Source: Terribacillus halophilus
Lineage (GTDB): Bacteria > Bacillota > Bacilli > Bacillales > Amphibacillaceae
NCBI RefSeq assembly: GCF_900162685.1
Contig: NZ_LT727828.1
Coordinates: 1,977,214-2,041,213, forward strand
Length of the DNA: 64,000 nucleotides
Direction: 5' to 3'
The translations under genes and the position numbers were made by a program. The stretch's first letter is position 1, and each line of letters begins with the position of its first letter. Below the pieces are notes generated by a model, which was not told where the DNA came from, did not search any database, and saw nothing but the letters and a program-made list of their open reading frames with translations. This document shows, piece after piece, positions 1 to 9,800 of the stretch.

Positions 1-602
1 TCACCTGTAATCACTTCTCCAGTCAATGTGAGCGGATGGCCAAGTAATTTAAACGCTTTTTCTATTTCTCCAGCAGCCACTAACTCCCTGATTTGTGTGG
101 AACTGATTTTTTCATTTGCGTTTTCTACTTTTGCTACCGCTTCATAGCTGAATGCATTGCTTTGTGCTGCATCTTGGAGAGATGCAGCATTTCCGGCGCC
201 TTTTTGCCCGTACGTAAAATCGAAACCAGATACAAGATGCTGCACCGACAGCCCATTGATGAATCGATCAATAAAGCTGTCCGGACTTAAACTTGCAAGC
301 TCTTTCGTGAATTCAATTAAATAAAGATAATCAATACCCATCTTCTCAAGTATTGCTTCTTTTTCACGAAGTGGTGTTAAATAATCTTCTCTTGTCTCTG
401 CTTTACCAAGAATAACTGATGGATGCGGATGAAAAGTGATGACTGCGCTTTTAAGCTGTTTTTCCTTCGCATAGTCAATCGCACACTGGATAACCTGCTG
501 ATGGCCGCGATGGATTCCATCGAAAAAACCAATCGCTGCACTGATTGCAGGCATATCATTCAATTCCATTGTTTCTGTATATTGTAGTTTAATCGTTTGC
601 AT
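1..602 (-). CDS. ribF: Bifunctional riboflavin kinase / FAD synthetase RibF (3' end outside window)
   Basis: This is the N-terminal 200 codons of RibF, read on the minus strand from an ATG at 602; the C-terminal kinase part lies beyond the window. RibF phosphorylates riboflavin to FMN and adenylylates it to FAD in the cytoplasm. Visible is the FAD synthetase (nucleotidyltransferase) half with the GFFDGIHRGHQ motif (HxGH class) near residues 26-36, the TFHPHP segment, and the STQIRELV motif near the end of the domain. The start overlaps the end of truB by 14 bp, so the two are probably translationally coupled. truB-ribF is the conserved order in Bacillaceae. Confidence 0.95.
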   Translation of the reverse strand, partial: MQTIKLQYTETMELNDMPAISAAIGFFDGIHRGHQQVIQCAIDYAKEKQLKSAVITFHPHPSVILGKAETREDYLTPLREKEAILEKMGIDYLYLIEFTKELASLSPDSFIDRFINGLSVQHLVSGFDFTYGQKGAGNAASLQDAAQSNAFSYEAVAKVENANEKISSTQIRELVAAGEIEKAFKLLGHPLTLTGEVITG

Positions 603-1509
603 CTGTGCCACCTGCTTTCCCTGATACGAATACTCGTTTTGGCTTTAATAGCTGTGAATAAGAAGGATGCGTCTCATAAATGCCAAGCAGCTGTTCTCCT
701 CTTTGGACACGATAAAGATCCGCTTGTGCCGGCCGAGGAAGACGCTGACCGTATCGGACCTTTTGTTCGATCTCGGCATCTGCTTCGATGAGCGGCAGAT
801 AGTCAACTGCTTTCGTGACAGGCTGCAGCAGCTGTTCTATCGTCCCTGCTTCCATTGCTTCCTCTATTTTAGCAAACGTAACCGTATCTTGCGCAGAAAA
901 TGCTCCAGCTTGTGTGCGCACCAAACTGCTCATATGCGCCGGGTATCCTAGAGCCTTGCCGATATCAACACAAAGCGTACGAATATAAGTACCTTTTGAA
1001 CAGCTTACCGTAAAACCAAACACACTGCCATCTTCGCTAACTGAATCTTGGTGCAAGTCAATGCTGTGGATTGTAATTTGCCGAACTGGACGCTCCACAA
1101 CTTGTCCTTGTCTGGCGTATTCATACAGCTTTCTGCCTCCTACCTTTACAGCAGAATACATGGGCGGTATCTGTTTCGTTTCACCAAGAAAGCTTTTGAG
1201 TACTTCTTCAATAGCAGGTAAAGAGATCGGCTCTGTGATCTGTTTCTCTTCAATTACCTCTCCGCTTTTGTCTTCTGTTTCCGTCGAGGTACCAAGCGTT
1301 ACTTCCGCTACGTATGTTTTGGAAGTATCCGTCAAATACGGAACAATCTTAGTAGCTTGTCCGATACAAAGCGGCAAAACACCTTCCACATCGGGATCAA
1401 GTGTGCCGGTATGCCCGATTTTTTTCGTTTGTAATAGCTTGCGTGCTTTGAACACACAGTCATGGGAGGTCATCCCTTTCGGTTTCCATAACGGCAGGAT
1501 TCCATCCAA
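589..1509 (-). CDS. truB: tRNA pseudouridine-55 synthase TruB
   Basis: TruB isomerises U55 in the T loop of tRNAs to pseudouridine. The protein is 306 aa from a TTG at 1509. That start gives the family N-terminus MDGILPLWKPKGMTSHD and has a GGGGTG ribosome binding site 6 nt upstream. An ATG further upstream at 1554 is in frame but would place the start inside a terminator hairpin, so I reject it. The catalytic Asp is D38 in GHTGTLDPD (residues 32-40). The C-terminal PUA-like part follows. It sits downstream of an intrinsic terminator after rbfA, so truB-ribF expression may depend on read-through or on a promoter I do not see. Confidence 0.95.
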   Translation of the reverse strand: MDGILPLWKPKGMTSHDCVFKARKLLQTKKIGHTGTLDPDVEGVLPLCIGQATKIVPYLTDTSKTYVAEVTLGTSTETEDKSGEVIEEKQITEPISLPAIEEVLKSFLGETKQIPPMYSAVKVGGRKLYEYARQGQVVERPVRQITIHSIDLHQDSVSEDGSVFGFTVSCSKGTYIRTLCVDIGKALGYPAHMSSLVRTQAGAFSAQDTVTFAKIEEAMEAGTIEQLLQPVTKAVDYLPLIEADAEIEQKVRYGQRLPRPAQADLYRVQRGEQLLGIYETHPSYSQLLKPKRVFVSGKAGGTDAND

Positions 1510-1536
1510 TGCCAGCACCCCTTTACTATATGTAAA

Positions 1537-1572
1537 AAGAATCCCTTCTCCCATAAGGGCGAAGGGATTCTT
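1537..1572 (-). terminator. Intrinsic terminator/attenuator between rbfA and truB
   Basis: There is a perfect 12-bp stem (AAGAATCCCTTC at 1537-1548 against GAAGGGATTCTT at 1561-1572) with a 12-nt loop. On the minus strand it is followed by a short T run (TTCTTTTTACA). It lies 10 nt after the rbfA stop and ends 28 nt before the truB TTG start. It would end or attenuate the rimP-to-rbfA transcript. Confidence 0.75.
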
Positions 1573-1581
1573 TTCGTGTTC

Positions 1582-1932
1582 TTATCTTTCGGAATCGTCA
1601 AGCTCTTTTAGCAAATGCTCGATGCGATTTCCCTGTTCTACTGCTTCATCGAATTCGAAGGCTAGCTCCGGCGTTTTGCGCAAACGGATTCGCTTGCCAA
1701 TCTCAGAGCGAATAAATCCTTTTGCTTTCGCCAATCCGAGAAGTGTATTATTTTTCTGCTTTTCTTCACCGAGGACGGAAATATAAACTTTCGCCTGCTG
1801 TAAGTCACCTGTAACTTCTACATCGGTTACTGTTACAAAACCAATCCGCGGATCTTTAATCTTTCTGGAAATAATGTCGCCGAGCTCTTTTTTCATTTGC
1901 TCTGCTACACGATTTGCACGTAATTCACTCAT
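1582..1932 (-). CDS. rbfA: Ribosome-binding factor A
   Basis: RbfA is a small KH-like (type II KH fold) protein that binds the 30S subunit and supports maturation of the 5' end of 16S rRNA, notably at low temperature. The 116-aa product begins [21 protein letters not shown], typical of the family, and carries the [20 protein letters not shown] segment (residues 27-46) conserved among RbfA proteins. Its length matches the family. It is the last gene of the rimP-nusA-rnpM-ylxQ-infB-ylxP-rbfA cluster, which groups transcription termination and ribosome biogenesis factors, and is followed at once by a hairpin terminator. Confidence 0.95.
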   Translation of the reverse strand: MSELRANRVAEQMKKELGDIISRKIKDPRIGFVTVTDVEVTGDLQQAKVYISVLGEEKQKNNTLLGLAKAKGFIRSEIGKRIRLRKTPELAFEFDEAVEQGNRIEHLLKELDDSER

Positions 1933-1962
1933 ATATTCACCTCATCGTCATTTGGAGGGATT

Positions 1963-2241
1963 CTAAAGCCACTGTTTATCAGCAGCTGTTCTCTCGATCT
2001 CCGGAAAAGAATCAATCAAAGCAAGTGCCTGGTCTATTACCCGCTCAGCACGGACACGGTCAGGAGAAGTTGTTACCAATTCAAAGCAGGTGCGCTGCCA
2101 TAAATCATGATAATCCACTTCACTGATGGCGATATTGAAGGAACCGCCAATCCGTGTCGTGATCCGTTTAACGACCGACCGCTTATCCTTGAGGGAATGC
2201 GCGTCATAGATGATACATTCTACAACCGCAGCCAGAATCAT
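1963..2241 (-). CDS. ylxP: YlxP family protein (DUF503)
   Basis: This is a 92-aa protein of the YlxP/DUF503 family, always found between infB and rbfA in Bacillaceae. Recognisable are [25 protein letters not shown] at the N-terminus (hydrophobic strand then the SLKDKRS motif) and the [11 protein letters not shown] segment near residues 39-49. The biochemical role is not firmly established; the location suggests ribosome assembly. Its ATG overlaps the infB stop (ATGA), implying translational coupling. Confidence 0.9.
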   Translation of the reverse strand: MILAAVVECIIYDAHSLKDKRSVVKRITTRIGGSFNIAISEVDYHDLWQRTCFELVTTSPDRVRAERVIDQALALIDSFPEIERTAADKQWL

Positions 2242-4379
2242 TTTCTTTCGATTTCTTCCATCACATATGCTTCAAAGGTGTCGCCTTCTTTAAGATCGTG
2301 GAAGTTTTTCAGCGTAATTCCACACTCATAGTTTGTAGCAACTTCACGTACATCATCCTTGAAACGTTTCAAGGAGTCGATTTCGTCTTCTACGATTACG
2401 ACACTGTCACGAATAACGCGGATAGATGCATCACGTGTAATCTTACCTTCTGTTACATAAGAACCTGCAATGGTACCGATACGAGAAACCTTAAAGATTT
2501 CACGAACTTCTGCCTGTCCAATGACTTTTTCTTCAAATTCTGGATCCAGCATGCCTTTCATAGCAGACTCAATCTCTTCAATTACTTTGTAAATGATACG
2601 ATGCTGTCTGATATCAACATTCTCCGATTCAGCGGCTTTCTTCGCATTTGTATCCGGACGAACGTTAAAACCGATGATGATAGCATTCGAAGCAGATGCA
2701 AGAATAACATCTGATTCAGTGATAGCACCTACACCAGTGTGGATGATACGTACTTTAACGCCTTCCACTTCAATTTTCTCTAAGGATGCAGCCATCGCTT
2801 CTACAGAACCATGTACGTCTGCTTTCACGATTAAATTGATATCCTTCACTTCACCTTGTTTAATCTGGTTAAACAGATCATCAAGACTTACACGAGCACC
2901 TGAAGAACGGTTCTCTTCTACTTGTCTTTGCTGTTTTGCTTCACCAACTTGACGAGCTTGCTTCTCGTCTTTGAATACCATAAACTGGTCGCCGGCATTT
3001 GGCACGGAATTCAAGCCAGTAATTTCAACAGGTGTAGAAGGTGCAGCTGTCTTCACACGGCGTCCTAAATCGTTCACCATGGCACGGACACGGCCGTAAG
3101 AGTGGCCAACTACGATGCTGTCACCTACATGCATGGTACCGTTTTGTACAAGCAATGTTGCTACAGGTCCGCGGCCTTTATCAAGCTGCGCTTCAATAAC
3201 TGTACCTTCTGCTGGACGATTTGGATTAGCTTTCAATTCTTCTACTTCCGTAACAAGCAGAATCATCTCAAGAAGATCATCAATACCTTCACGCTTCTTC
3301 GCAGATAGCTGAACGAAGATTGTGTCGCCGCCCCAATCTTCTGGAATTAAGCCATGCTCAGTCAGTTCCTGCATTACACGATCCGGATTGGCACCTTCTA
3401 AGTCAATTTTATTTACAGCGATAATGATTGGTACTTCTGCAGCTTTCGCATGGTTGATTGCTTCTACTGTCTGTGGCATAACACCATCATCAGCAGCAAC
3501 AACAAGAATAGCAATATCCGTTACCTGCGCACCACGGGAACGCATGCTCGTGAACGCTGCGTGACCTGGTGTATCAAGGAACGTAATCTTCTTACCGTTA
3601 TCTTCAATCTGATATGCACCAATATGCTGTGTGATACCGCCAGCTTCGCCTTCTGTAACTTTTGTGTCTCTAATCGAATCAAGCAATGTTGTTTTACCAT
3701 GGTCAACGTGACCCATAATTGTAACAACCGCAGGACGCTCTTGAAGGTCGTCTTCCTTGTCTTCAATTTTGTAGTTGTCAAGGTCTGTAACATCAACATC
3801 TACTTCTTCTTCTACTTCTACGTTATACTCCGCACAAATTAATTCAATAGCATCTTTATCAAGCTCTTGGTTTTTCGTTGCCATGACACCTTGCAAGAAG
3901 AGTTTCTTGATAATTTCTGTGGACTCCCGGTGAAGCTTCGCTGCCAATTCACTGACAGCCAAAGACCCTTTGAAGGTGATTTTGTCTGGAGTCGGCATTG
4001 CTGGACGTTTCTGCTGCGGTTTCTGGCTGCGGTTGTTGTTCCGGCCTCCGCGTCGATTTTGTCCGCCTTTGCCAGGTCGGTTGTTGCCGCCCCGCTGTTG
4101 GCTGCGGTTTTGTCCGCCGCCGCTTTTGCCTTTTGGCTTATTGTTTTGACCATTATTTGCTGAGTTGGATGTGTTTGCTGAGTTCCCCGTTTTAATCGCT
4201 ACTTTCTCGCTACCCGCGCTTTTTACTGTGAAGCTTTTATCCAATTTATCTTTTGCCGTTTCATTAATCATCGACATATGATTGGACACTTCAACATTCA
4301 TATCTTTTAACTTATTAATAATTTCTTTACTTGAAACGTTCTTTTCTTTTGCGTATTCATAAACACGAATCTTTGACAT
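2238..4379 (-). CDS. infB: Translation initiation factor IF-2
   Basis: IF-2 is the GTPase that brings fMet-tRNA to the 30S subunit and promotes subunit joining. The protein has 713 aa. An IF2N domain (residues 1-55) is followed by a low-complexity Asn/Gly/Gln/Arg/Lys-rich linker (about 65-127) and a second IF2N domain (about 133-185). The G domain then carries GHVDHGKT (223-230), DTPGHAAF (about 269-276) and NKID (about 323-326). Domains II to IV follow. Length is normal for Bacillaceae. The Gly/Asn/Arg linker is unusually basic compared with the rest of the protein, which is common in this factor. Confidence 0.98.
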   Translation of the reverse strand: MSKIRVYEYAKEKNVSSKEIINKLKDMNVEVSNHMSMINETAKDKLDKSFTVKSAGSEKVAIKTGNSANTSNSANNGQNNKPKGKSGGGQNRSQQRGGNNRPGKGGQNRRGGRNNNRSQKPQQKRPAMPTPDKITFKGSLAVSELAAKLHRESTEIIKKLFLQGVMATKNQELDKDAIELICAEYNVEVEEEVDVDVTDLDNYKIEDKEDDLQERPAVVTIMGHVDHGKTTLLDSIRDTKVTEGEAGGITQHIGAYQIEDNGKKITFLDTPGHAAFTSMRSRGAQVTDIAILVVAADDGVMPQTVEAINHAKAAEVPIIIAVNKIDLEGANPDRVMQELTEHGLIPEDWGGDTIFVQLSAKKREGIDDLLEMILLVTEVEELKANPNRPAEGTVIEAQLDKGRGPVATLLVQNGTMHVGDSIVVGHSYGRVRAMVNDLGRRVKTAAPSTPVEITGLNSVPNAGDQFMVFKDEKQARQVGEAKQQRQVEENRSSGARVSLDDLFNQIKQGEVKDINLIVKADVHGSVEAMAASLEKIEVEGVKVRIIHTGVGAITESDVILASASNAIIIGFNVRPDTNAKKAAESENVDIRQHRIIYKVIEEIESAMKGMLDPEFEEKVIGQAEVREIFKVSRIGTIAGSYVTEGKITRDASIRVIRDSVVIVEDEIDSLKRFKDDVREVATNYECGITLKNFHDLKEGDTFEAYVMEEIERK

Positions 4380-4383
4380 ACGT

Positions 4384-4701
4384 TCACCTCCGAGTGGATT
4401 CAGTGAGCAAAGATTTCAATTTGTCTGCAAAGCCTTTGTCTAAGACGGCAATTGCGACTCTGCCGGATTTACCAACCGCTTGTGATAATTGCTCCCGGTC
4501 CTCCTCTACCTGCAGAAAGGCGATGTTGTAAAAATCGGTCTTGTTGCGAAGCTTCTTTAAGGTTTGGGGACCGATATCACTGGCAGCTATTACTAGCTTT
4601 GCTTTCTGCCGCTGTACATCCCGGACGATGGCTTCTTCTCCAAAGGTACACTGTCCGGCACGCACAGCCAGCCCTAACAAATTCAAATAATTTTTACTCA
4701 T
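4384..4701 (-). CDS. rplGB: L7Ae-family ribosomal/K-turn binding protein YlxQ
   Basis: This 105-aa protein belongs to the L7Ae/L30e/S12e family (YlxQ, also called RplGB). These proteins bind kink-turn motifs in RNA. The N-terminus [23 protein letters not shown] matches the family, and [18 protein letters not shown] contains the conserved central strand-turn. It lies 4 bp upstream of infB and overlaps rnpM (ATGA), as in the B. subtilis nusA operon. The precise cellular target is not evident from the sequence. Confidence 0.92.
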   Translation of the reverse strand: MSKNYLNLLGLAVRAGQCTFGEEAIVRDVQRQKAKLVIAASDIGPQTLKKLRNKTDFYNIAFLQVEEDREQLSQAVGKSGRVAIAVLDKGFADKLKSLLTESTRR

Positions 4702-4970
4702 GATTGCTGACCTTTCGCGATTCGCTCAAGCTCTTCATAAATAGAATCATCGATCTTTGTATTAAGATGGCGCGCCAGCGTATCTTGTTTCTTCGCTTTC
4801 TCGATGATCAGTGCATCCTTTGAAACATACGCACCGCGACCGTTCTTCTTGCCTGTATCATCCACGAACACTTCGCCTTCTTTGTTGCGGACGATACGAA
4901 TCAATTCCTGTTTCGGCTTCATTTCATTGGAAACCACACATTTTCGAAGCGGAACCTTTTTTTGCTTCAT
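4698..4970 (-). CDS. rnpM: RNase P modulator RnpM (YlxR)
   Basis: A 90-aa YlxR-family protein. It has the hallmark RKCVVSNEMKPKQELIRIVR (residues 9-28) and KKNGRGAYVS (residues 41-50). In B. subtilis the YlxR homologue has been reported to bind RNase P RNA and modulate its activity; I assign the function by family only. It is encoded between nusA and ylxQ in the conserved transcription/translation operon and overlaps ylxQ by 4 bp. Confidence 0.92.
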   Translation of the reverse strand: MKQKKVPLRKCVVSNEMKPKQELIRIVRNKEGEVFVDDTGKKNGRGAYVSKDALIIEKAKKQDTLARHLNTKIDDSIYEELERIAKGQQS

Positions 4971-4985
4971 ATACAGCGCCCCTTA

Positions 4986-6089
4986 TCAATATGTGTCTTC
5001 GTCAAAGTCATCGAAGTCGTCTGCTTCGGTATCTTGTACTGTCAAAATTCCGAGGTCTCGTGCTTCTGTCTCGGATTTAATATCGATTTTCCATCCAGTC
5101 AGCTTCGCTGCCAGACGGGCATTCTGGCCGCGTTTACCGATTGCCAGGCTTAGCTGGTAATCTGGCACGATGACCGTCGTCGCTTTTTCTTCTTCATCCA
5201 CTAATACTTGGATTACTTTAGATGGGCTTAATGCGTTTGATACATACTCGACTGGATCTTCAGACCACTCGACAATATCAATTTTTTCGCCTTTTAGTTC
5301 ATTTACGATTGCTTGTACACGCTGACCGCGCTGGCCAACACAAGAACCAACTGGATCAACTTCCGGCTGTGCTGCATAGACAGAAATCTTGGAACGGTCT
5401 CCAGCTTCTCTGGCTACGGAACGAATCTCCACAGTACCATCATAAATCTCAGGCACTTCCATTTCAAACAATCGCTTCAAAAGACCCGGGTGTGTCCGTG
5501 ACACAAAGATGCTAGGTCCTTTGTTCGTGTTCTCCACTTTTGTTACAAATACCTTTAAGCGGTCATGAATATCATATTTTTCCGTCGTCATCTGTTCGCT
5601 CTCAGGCAATTTCGCTTCAATCTTGCCCAGATCAACATAGATGAATCGCGGATCATTTCTGGAAACAATTCCCGTCATAACATCTTCTTCACGATCTGCA
5701 TATTCACTGAAGATGACGCCGCGTTCTGCTTCACGCACACGCTGTGTTACCACTTGTTTGGCTGCTTGTGCTGCAATTCGCCCGAAGTCTTTTGGTGTTA
5801 CTTCGATCTCAACAACGTCACCGATATCATATGTACCGGAAACTGCACGAGCTTCGTCTAAAGTCATCTGCAGCTGGCTGTCCTCGACTTCTTCGACGAC
5901 ATCCTTGCGCGCAAAGACTTTCATAGAACCAGTAGTTTCATTCAAATCAACACGTACATTTGTAGCAGATTTGAAATTCTTTTTATAAGCGGAGATCAAG
6001 GCTGCTTCCAGCGCTTCAATAAGGACGTCTTTATTAATCCCCTTCTCTTTCTCCAAATAATTAATGGCATCAAAAAGCTCGCTGCTCAC
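4986..6089 (-). CDS. nusA: Transcription termination/antitermination factor NusA
   Basis: NusA binds RNA polymerase and stimulates pausing and intrinsic termination, and supports antitermination on rRNA operons. The 367-aa protein has the N-terminal polymerase-binding domain (1 to about 130), an S1 domain (about 135-200) and two KH domains. Visible KH segments are VGQRGQRVQAI and LAIGKRGQNARLAAKLTGW. It lacks the C-terminal acidic repeats of proteobacterial NusA, as usual for Firmicutes. The C-terminal tail is acidic (DDFDDFDEDTY). It lies 14 bp downstream of rimP. Confidence 0.98.
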   Translation of the reverse strand: MSSELFDAINYLEKEKGINKDVLIEALEAALISAYKKNFKSATNVRVDLNETTGSMKVFARKDVVEEVEDSQLQMTLDEARAVSGTYDIGDVVEIEVTPKDFGRIAAQAAKQVVTQRVREAERGVIFSEYADREEDVMTGIVSRNDPRFIYVDLGKIEAKLPESEQMTTEKYDIHDRLKVFVTKVENTNKGPSIFVSRTHPGLLKRLFEMEVPEIYDGTVEIRSVAREAGDRSKISVYAAQPEVDPVGSCVGQRGQRVQAIVNELKGEKIDIVEWSEDPVEYVSNALSPSKVIQVLVDEEEKATTVIVPDYQLSLAIGKRGQNARLAAKLTGWKIDIKSETEARDLGILTVQDTEADDFDDFDEDTY

Positions 6090-6103
6090 TCGTATATCCC
6101 CCT

Positions 6104-6577
6104 TTAGTTAAACGTTACAGCCAGACGTGCCTTGGCGATTTTTTCGTAAGGAAGTGCCACTTCCTTCTTTCTCGCTTTGACCATGACTTCTAAAGTCAGA
6201 ACGTCGTCTTCGAACGCTTTCAACGTACCTTCGTACTCTTTCTCGTTATCAATCGGCTCATATAGCTTTACGTATACATTCTTGCCGATGTTTTTGGTAA
6301 TTGCTTGTTTCGTTTTAAGCGGTCTTTCCGCTCCTGGAGAAGAAACCTCCAAAAAGTATGGGAAATCAACCGGATCATTTTCATCTAGAATGGCGCTTAA
6401 TTTTTCTGAGACCACTGCGCATTCCTCGATGTCGATGCCTTCTGTCTTGTCGACATACACTCGCAAAAACCAGTTCTTTCCTTCTTTCACGAATTCCACA
6501 TCGACTAACTCAAGCTGCAGCTCTTCCACGATCGGTTGTAGATAATCTTCCGTAACTTCCGTTATATTGGCTGCCAA
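6104..6577 (-). CDS. rimP: Ribosome maturation factor RimP
   Basis: RimP assists 30S assembly. I choose the TTG at 6577, preceded by GGAGG 7 nt upstream, giving a 157-aa product that begins MAANITEVTEDYLQPIVEEL. A longer in-frame reading from 6685 has no ribosome binding site and would start inside a hairpin. The conserved core VEFVKEGKNWFLRVYVDK and FLEVSSPGAERPL (RimP signature) is present. It heads the operon rimP-nusA-rnpM-ylxQ-infB-ylxP-rbfA. The upstream region holds two hairpins that separate it from polC. Confidence 0.95.
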   Translation of the reverse strand: MAANITEVTEDYLQPIVEELQLELVDVEFVKEGKNWFLRVYVDKTEGIDIEECAVVSEKLSAILDENDPVDFPYFLEVSSPGAERPLKTKQAITKNIGKNVYVKLYEPIDNEKEYEGTLKAFEDDVLTLEVMVKARKKEVALPYEKIAKARLAVTFN

Positions 6578-6655
6578 AATGCTTCCTCCTTTACTGCACG
6601 CTTTCAGACATTTATTACTTCGAATGGGTGGGGTGTGCCTCTCATCAATAGAAAA

Positions 6656-6680
6656 CCCTTGCCCGAAAAGGAAGCAAGGG
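6656..6680 (-). terminator. Second hairpin in the polC-rimP intergenic region
   Basis: A 7-bp stem CCCTTGC/GCAAGGG with an 11-nt loop that can add a CC/GG pair, followed on the minus strand by TTTTC. It lies about 85 nt downstream of a stronger polC terminator and 80 nt upstream of the rimP start. It may be a backup terminator or an attenuator in the rimP leader. I could not place a convincing promoter between the two hairpins. Confidence 0.5.
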
Positions 6681-6764
6681 AACAATGTTTATCATGTGCA
6701 TTTTGCTACAAAACAACGAAGAGGCGCTCCCCGTACAAATGATGCCGAATCCATGGGTATGAAA

Positions 6765-6786
6765 AAGAGTGGGTAATCCCACTCTT
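6765..6786 (-). terminator. polC intrinsic terminator
   Basis: A perfect 9-bp stem AAGAGTGGG/CCCACTCTT with a 4-nt loop. Read on the minus strand it runs directly into TTTTTC. It is 69 nt past the polC stop and is a textbook Rho-independent terminator. Confidence 0.85.
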
Positions 6787-6854
6787 GATCTGGTTCGTAT
6801 CAATACCGCTATTGGATAATATACCACAAGTTTCTTGTTTAGGCAAGAATCCTG

Positions 6855-9800
6855 TTAGAATAGCGAAAGCTGGTTCTGGTCTGCCATGCCTTCCAGACAG
6901 CCATGCTGATCCATATACTCCAACACGGTTTTACTGATTCTGCTGCGCTCACGCAAGTCTTCCTTCGACAAGAACTCGCCATCCTCCCGCACTTTTACAA
7001 TATTAAGGGCGGCATTGGTTCCTAGCCCATCAATTGCATTGAATGGTGGAATAAGACTGTTTCCATCAACAAGGAAGTCAGTTGCACTGGATTTGTACAA
7101 GTCTACTTTTTGGAAATGAAAGCCGCGTTCACACATTTCAAGTGACAATTCCAAAACCGTAACAAGACTCTTCTCTTTTGGAGAAGCATCATTGCCTTTT
7201 TGATTAATTTCGTTAATACGCTGACGAATGGCATCCGACCCTTTGACCATCGTATCCAATTCGAAATCGCTGGCACGCACACTAAAGTATGCTGCGTAGA
7301 ACAGTATCGGGTGATGCACTTTGAAATAAGCAATCCGTACTGCCATGAGCACATACGCCGCAGCGTGGGCTTTCGGGAACATGTACTTGATCTTCAAGCA
7401 GGAATCAATGTACCAATCTGGTACATTATTCTTTCTCATTTCTTCGATCCATTCATCTTGCAGTCCTTTACCTTTACGAACAAACTCCATGATCTTAAAT
7501 GCAAGCGAGGAATCCAGCCCTTTGTGCATCAGATATACCATGATGTCATCACGGCAGCCGATTACTTCAGGCAACGTACAAATACCCTTATTAATTAGTT
7601 CCTGAGCGTTGCCTAACCATACGTCGGTACCATGTGACAAACCAGAAATCTGAACAAGTTCTGCAAAGGTTGAAGGATTCGTATCTTCCAGCATCTGCCG
7701 AACAAATCGGGTACCAAATTCCGGCACGCCAAGCGTTCCTGTTTTACACATTATTTGTTCTGCCGTTACACCTAAAGCCTCTGGTCCGGAAAAGATCTTC
7801 ATCACTTCCGGATCATTTGTCGGTATTGTTTTCGGATCAATACCGGATAAATCCTGCAGCATACGGATTACGGTCGGATCATCGTGTCCGAGTATGTCCA
7901 GCTTCAGCAGATTATCATGAATGGAATGAAAGTCGAAGTGTGTCGTTCGCCATTCCGAGTTCCGATCATCCGCCGGATACTGAATCGGTGTGAAATCATA
8001 TATATCTTGGTCATCAGGTACAACAATTATACCCCCAGGATGCTGACCAGACGTTCTTTTTACGCCGGTACAGCCTTGAACAAGGCGATCGACTTCTGCG
8101 TTTCGGATATGCAGCTGATTATCGCTCGCATAGCCCTTTACATAACCATAAGCCGTCTTTTCAGCTACCGTACCAATTGTTCCGGCACGATACACTTTAT
8201 CTTCACCGAATAACACTTTCGTATAGTTGTGTGCTTGCGGCTGATACGTACCTGAGAAGTTCAAGTCAATATCGGGAACCTTATCTCCTTTAAATCCAAG
8301 GAAGGTTTCAAACGGTATATCCTGGCCATCACGATTCAGCGCTTCTCCGCAAGAAGGACAAGCTTTTTCCGGCAAATCATAGCCGCTGGCTACAGATCCA
8401 TCATCAAAGAACTCGTTAAACTTGCAGCTTGGGCACACATAATGCGGCGGCAGCGGGTTAACTTCGGTAATATCGGTAAGCGTTGCGACCAAAGAAGATC
8501 CGACAGAACCCCGCGAGCCGACAAGATAGCCATCTTCAAGCGATTTCTTCACGAGCTTATGCGATATTAAATAAATAACGGCAAAACCATGACCAATAAT
8601 ACTTTTTAACTCCTTCTCAATCCGTTTTTCAACGATGTCCGGGAGTGTATCTCCATAGATGCTTTTCGCACGGTCGTAGCTCATCTGGCGCATTTCATCC
8701 TCTGCCCCGTCGATATTCGGCGTATATAGATCTTCTTTTACCGGTTTCACATCTTCCATCATTGCAGAAACTTTTTGTGTGTTCGTTACAACGATTTCTT
8801 TTGCTTTTTCAGCTGGCAGGAAGTGAAAGCATTCCAGCATTTCTGGTGTAGTGCGGAAATGTACATCCGGTAAAGTCTGCCTGCTGAGCGGATTACCATT
8901 TTGAGATTTAATTAAAATATTCCGGTACTGTTTTTCGTGTTCTTCTATATAATGCACATTTCCTGTTGCGATCACTGGCTTGTCTAAGTCATCGCCCAAT
9001 TCGACGAGGTTGCGCATAATATCGTAGAGATGAGCTTCGTTCTGCACAAGTTCCTTCTCAATTAAATGATAATAATTGGACGGCGGCTGAATCTCAATTA
9101 CATCATAGAAAGCTGCTGCTTCTGCTGCTTCTTCCTTTGATTTCTGCATCATTGCTTCAAAGACTTCACCTTTATCACAGCCAGAGCTGATGATTAAGCC
9201 TTCTCGATGCTGTACCAGCTTAGAGCGCGGAATACGCGGCACACGATAGAAATAATCGACGTGCGACATGCTCACAAGTTTGTACATGTTTTTTAAGCCA
9301 ACCTCATTTTGTACATAGATGGTGCAATGGTATGGGCGGGAACGCTGATATGCATTTCCTTGTCCCATATAGTCATTCAGCTGATTGTGGTTCATAATCT
9401 CTTGTTTGAACGCTTCCTTCAGCAAACGCCACAGCAAATACCCGGTCGCTTCTGTATCATAGATCGCACGGTGGTGCTGTGTCAGTTCAATATCCAAGAA
9501 CTTACATAATGTATTCAATCTGTGATTCTTCAGCTGCGGGAATAAAAATCGAGCTAATTCAAGCGTATCGATGACACCATTTTCTGCTTTCGGCAAGCCG
9601 ATACGTTTAAATCCTTGATTTAAGAACCCCATATCGAAGCTGGCATTATGGGCAACTAATATGTCATCTCCCATCCAAGCATGAAAGTCTTGCAGAACTT
9701 CATCGATTTCGGGTGCATCAACAAGCATATCATCGGTTATACCAGTCAGATCGATAATTGTCTGACTTAGTTTTTGATGTGGATTAGCAAACCGCTCGAA

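Noticed and set aside
1061-1786. 241-codon open frame on the plus strand across truB and rbfA
   Set aside because: It is antisense to two clear genes, has no family resemblance and its composition mirrors the codon pattern of the minus strand.
3521-4153. Alternative minus-strand frames inside infB (92 and 104 codons)
   Set aside because: Out-of-frame products of the repetitive, Asn/Gly/Arg-rich infB coding sequence.
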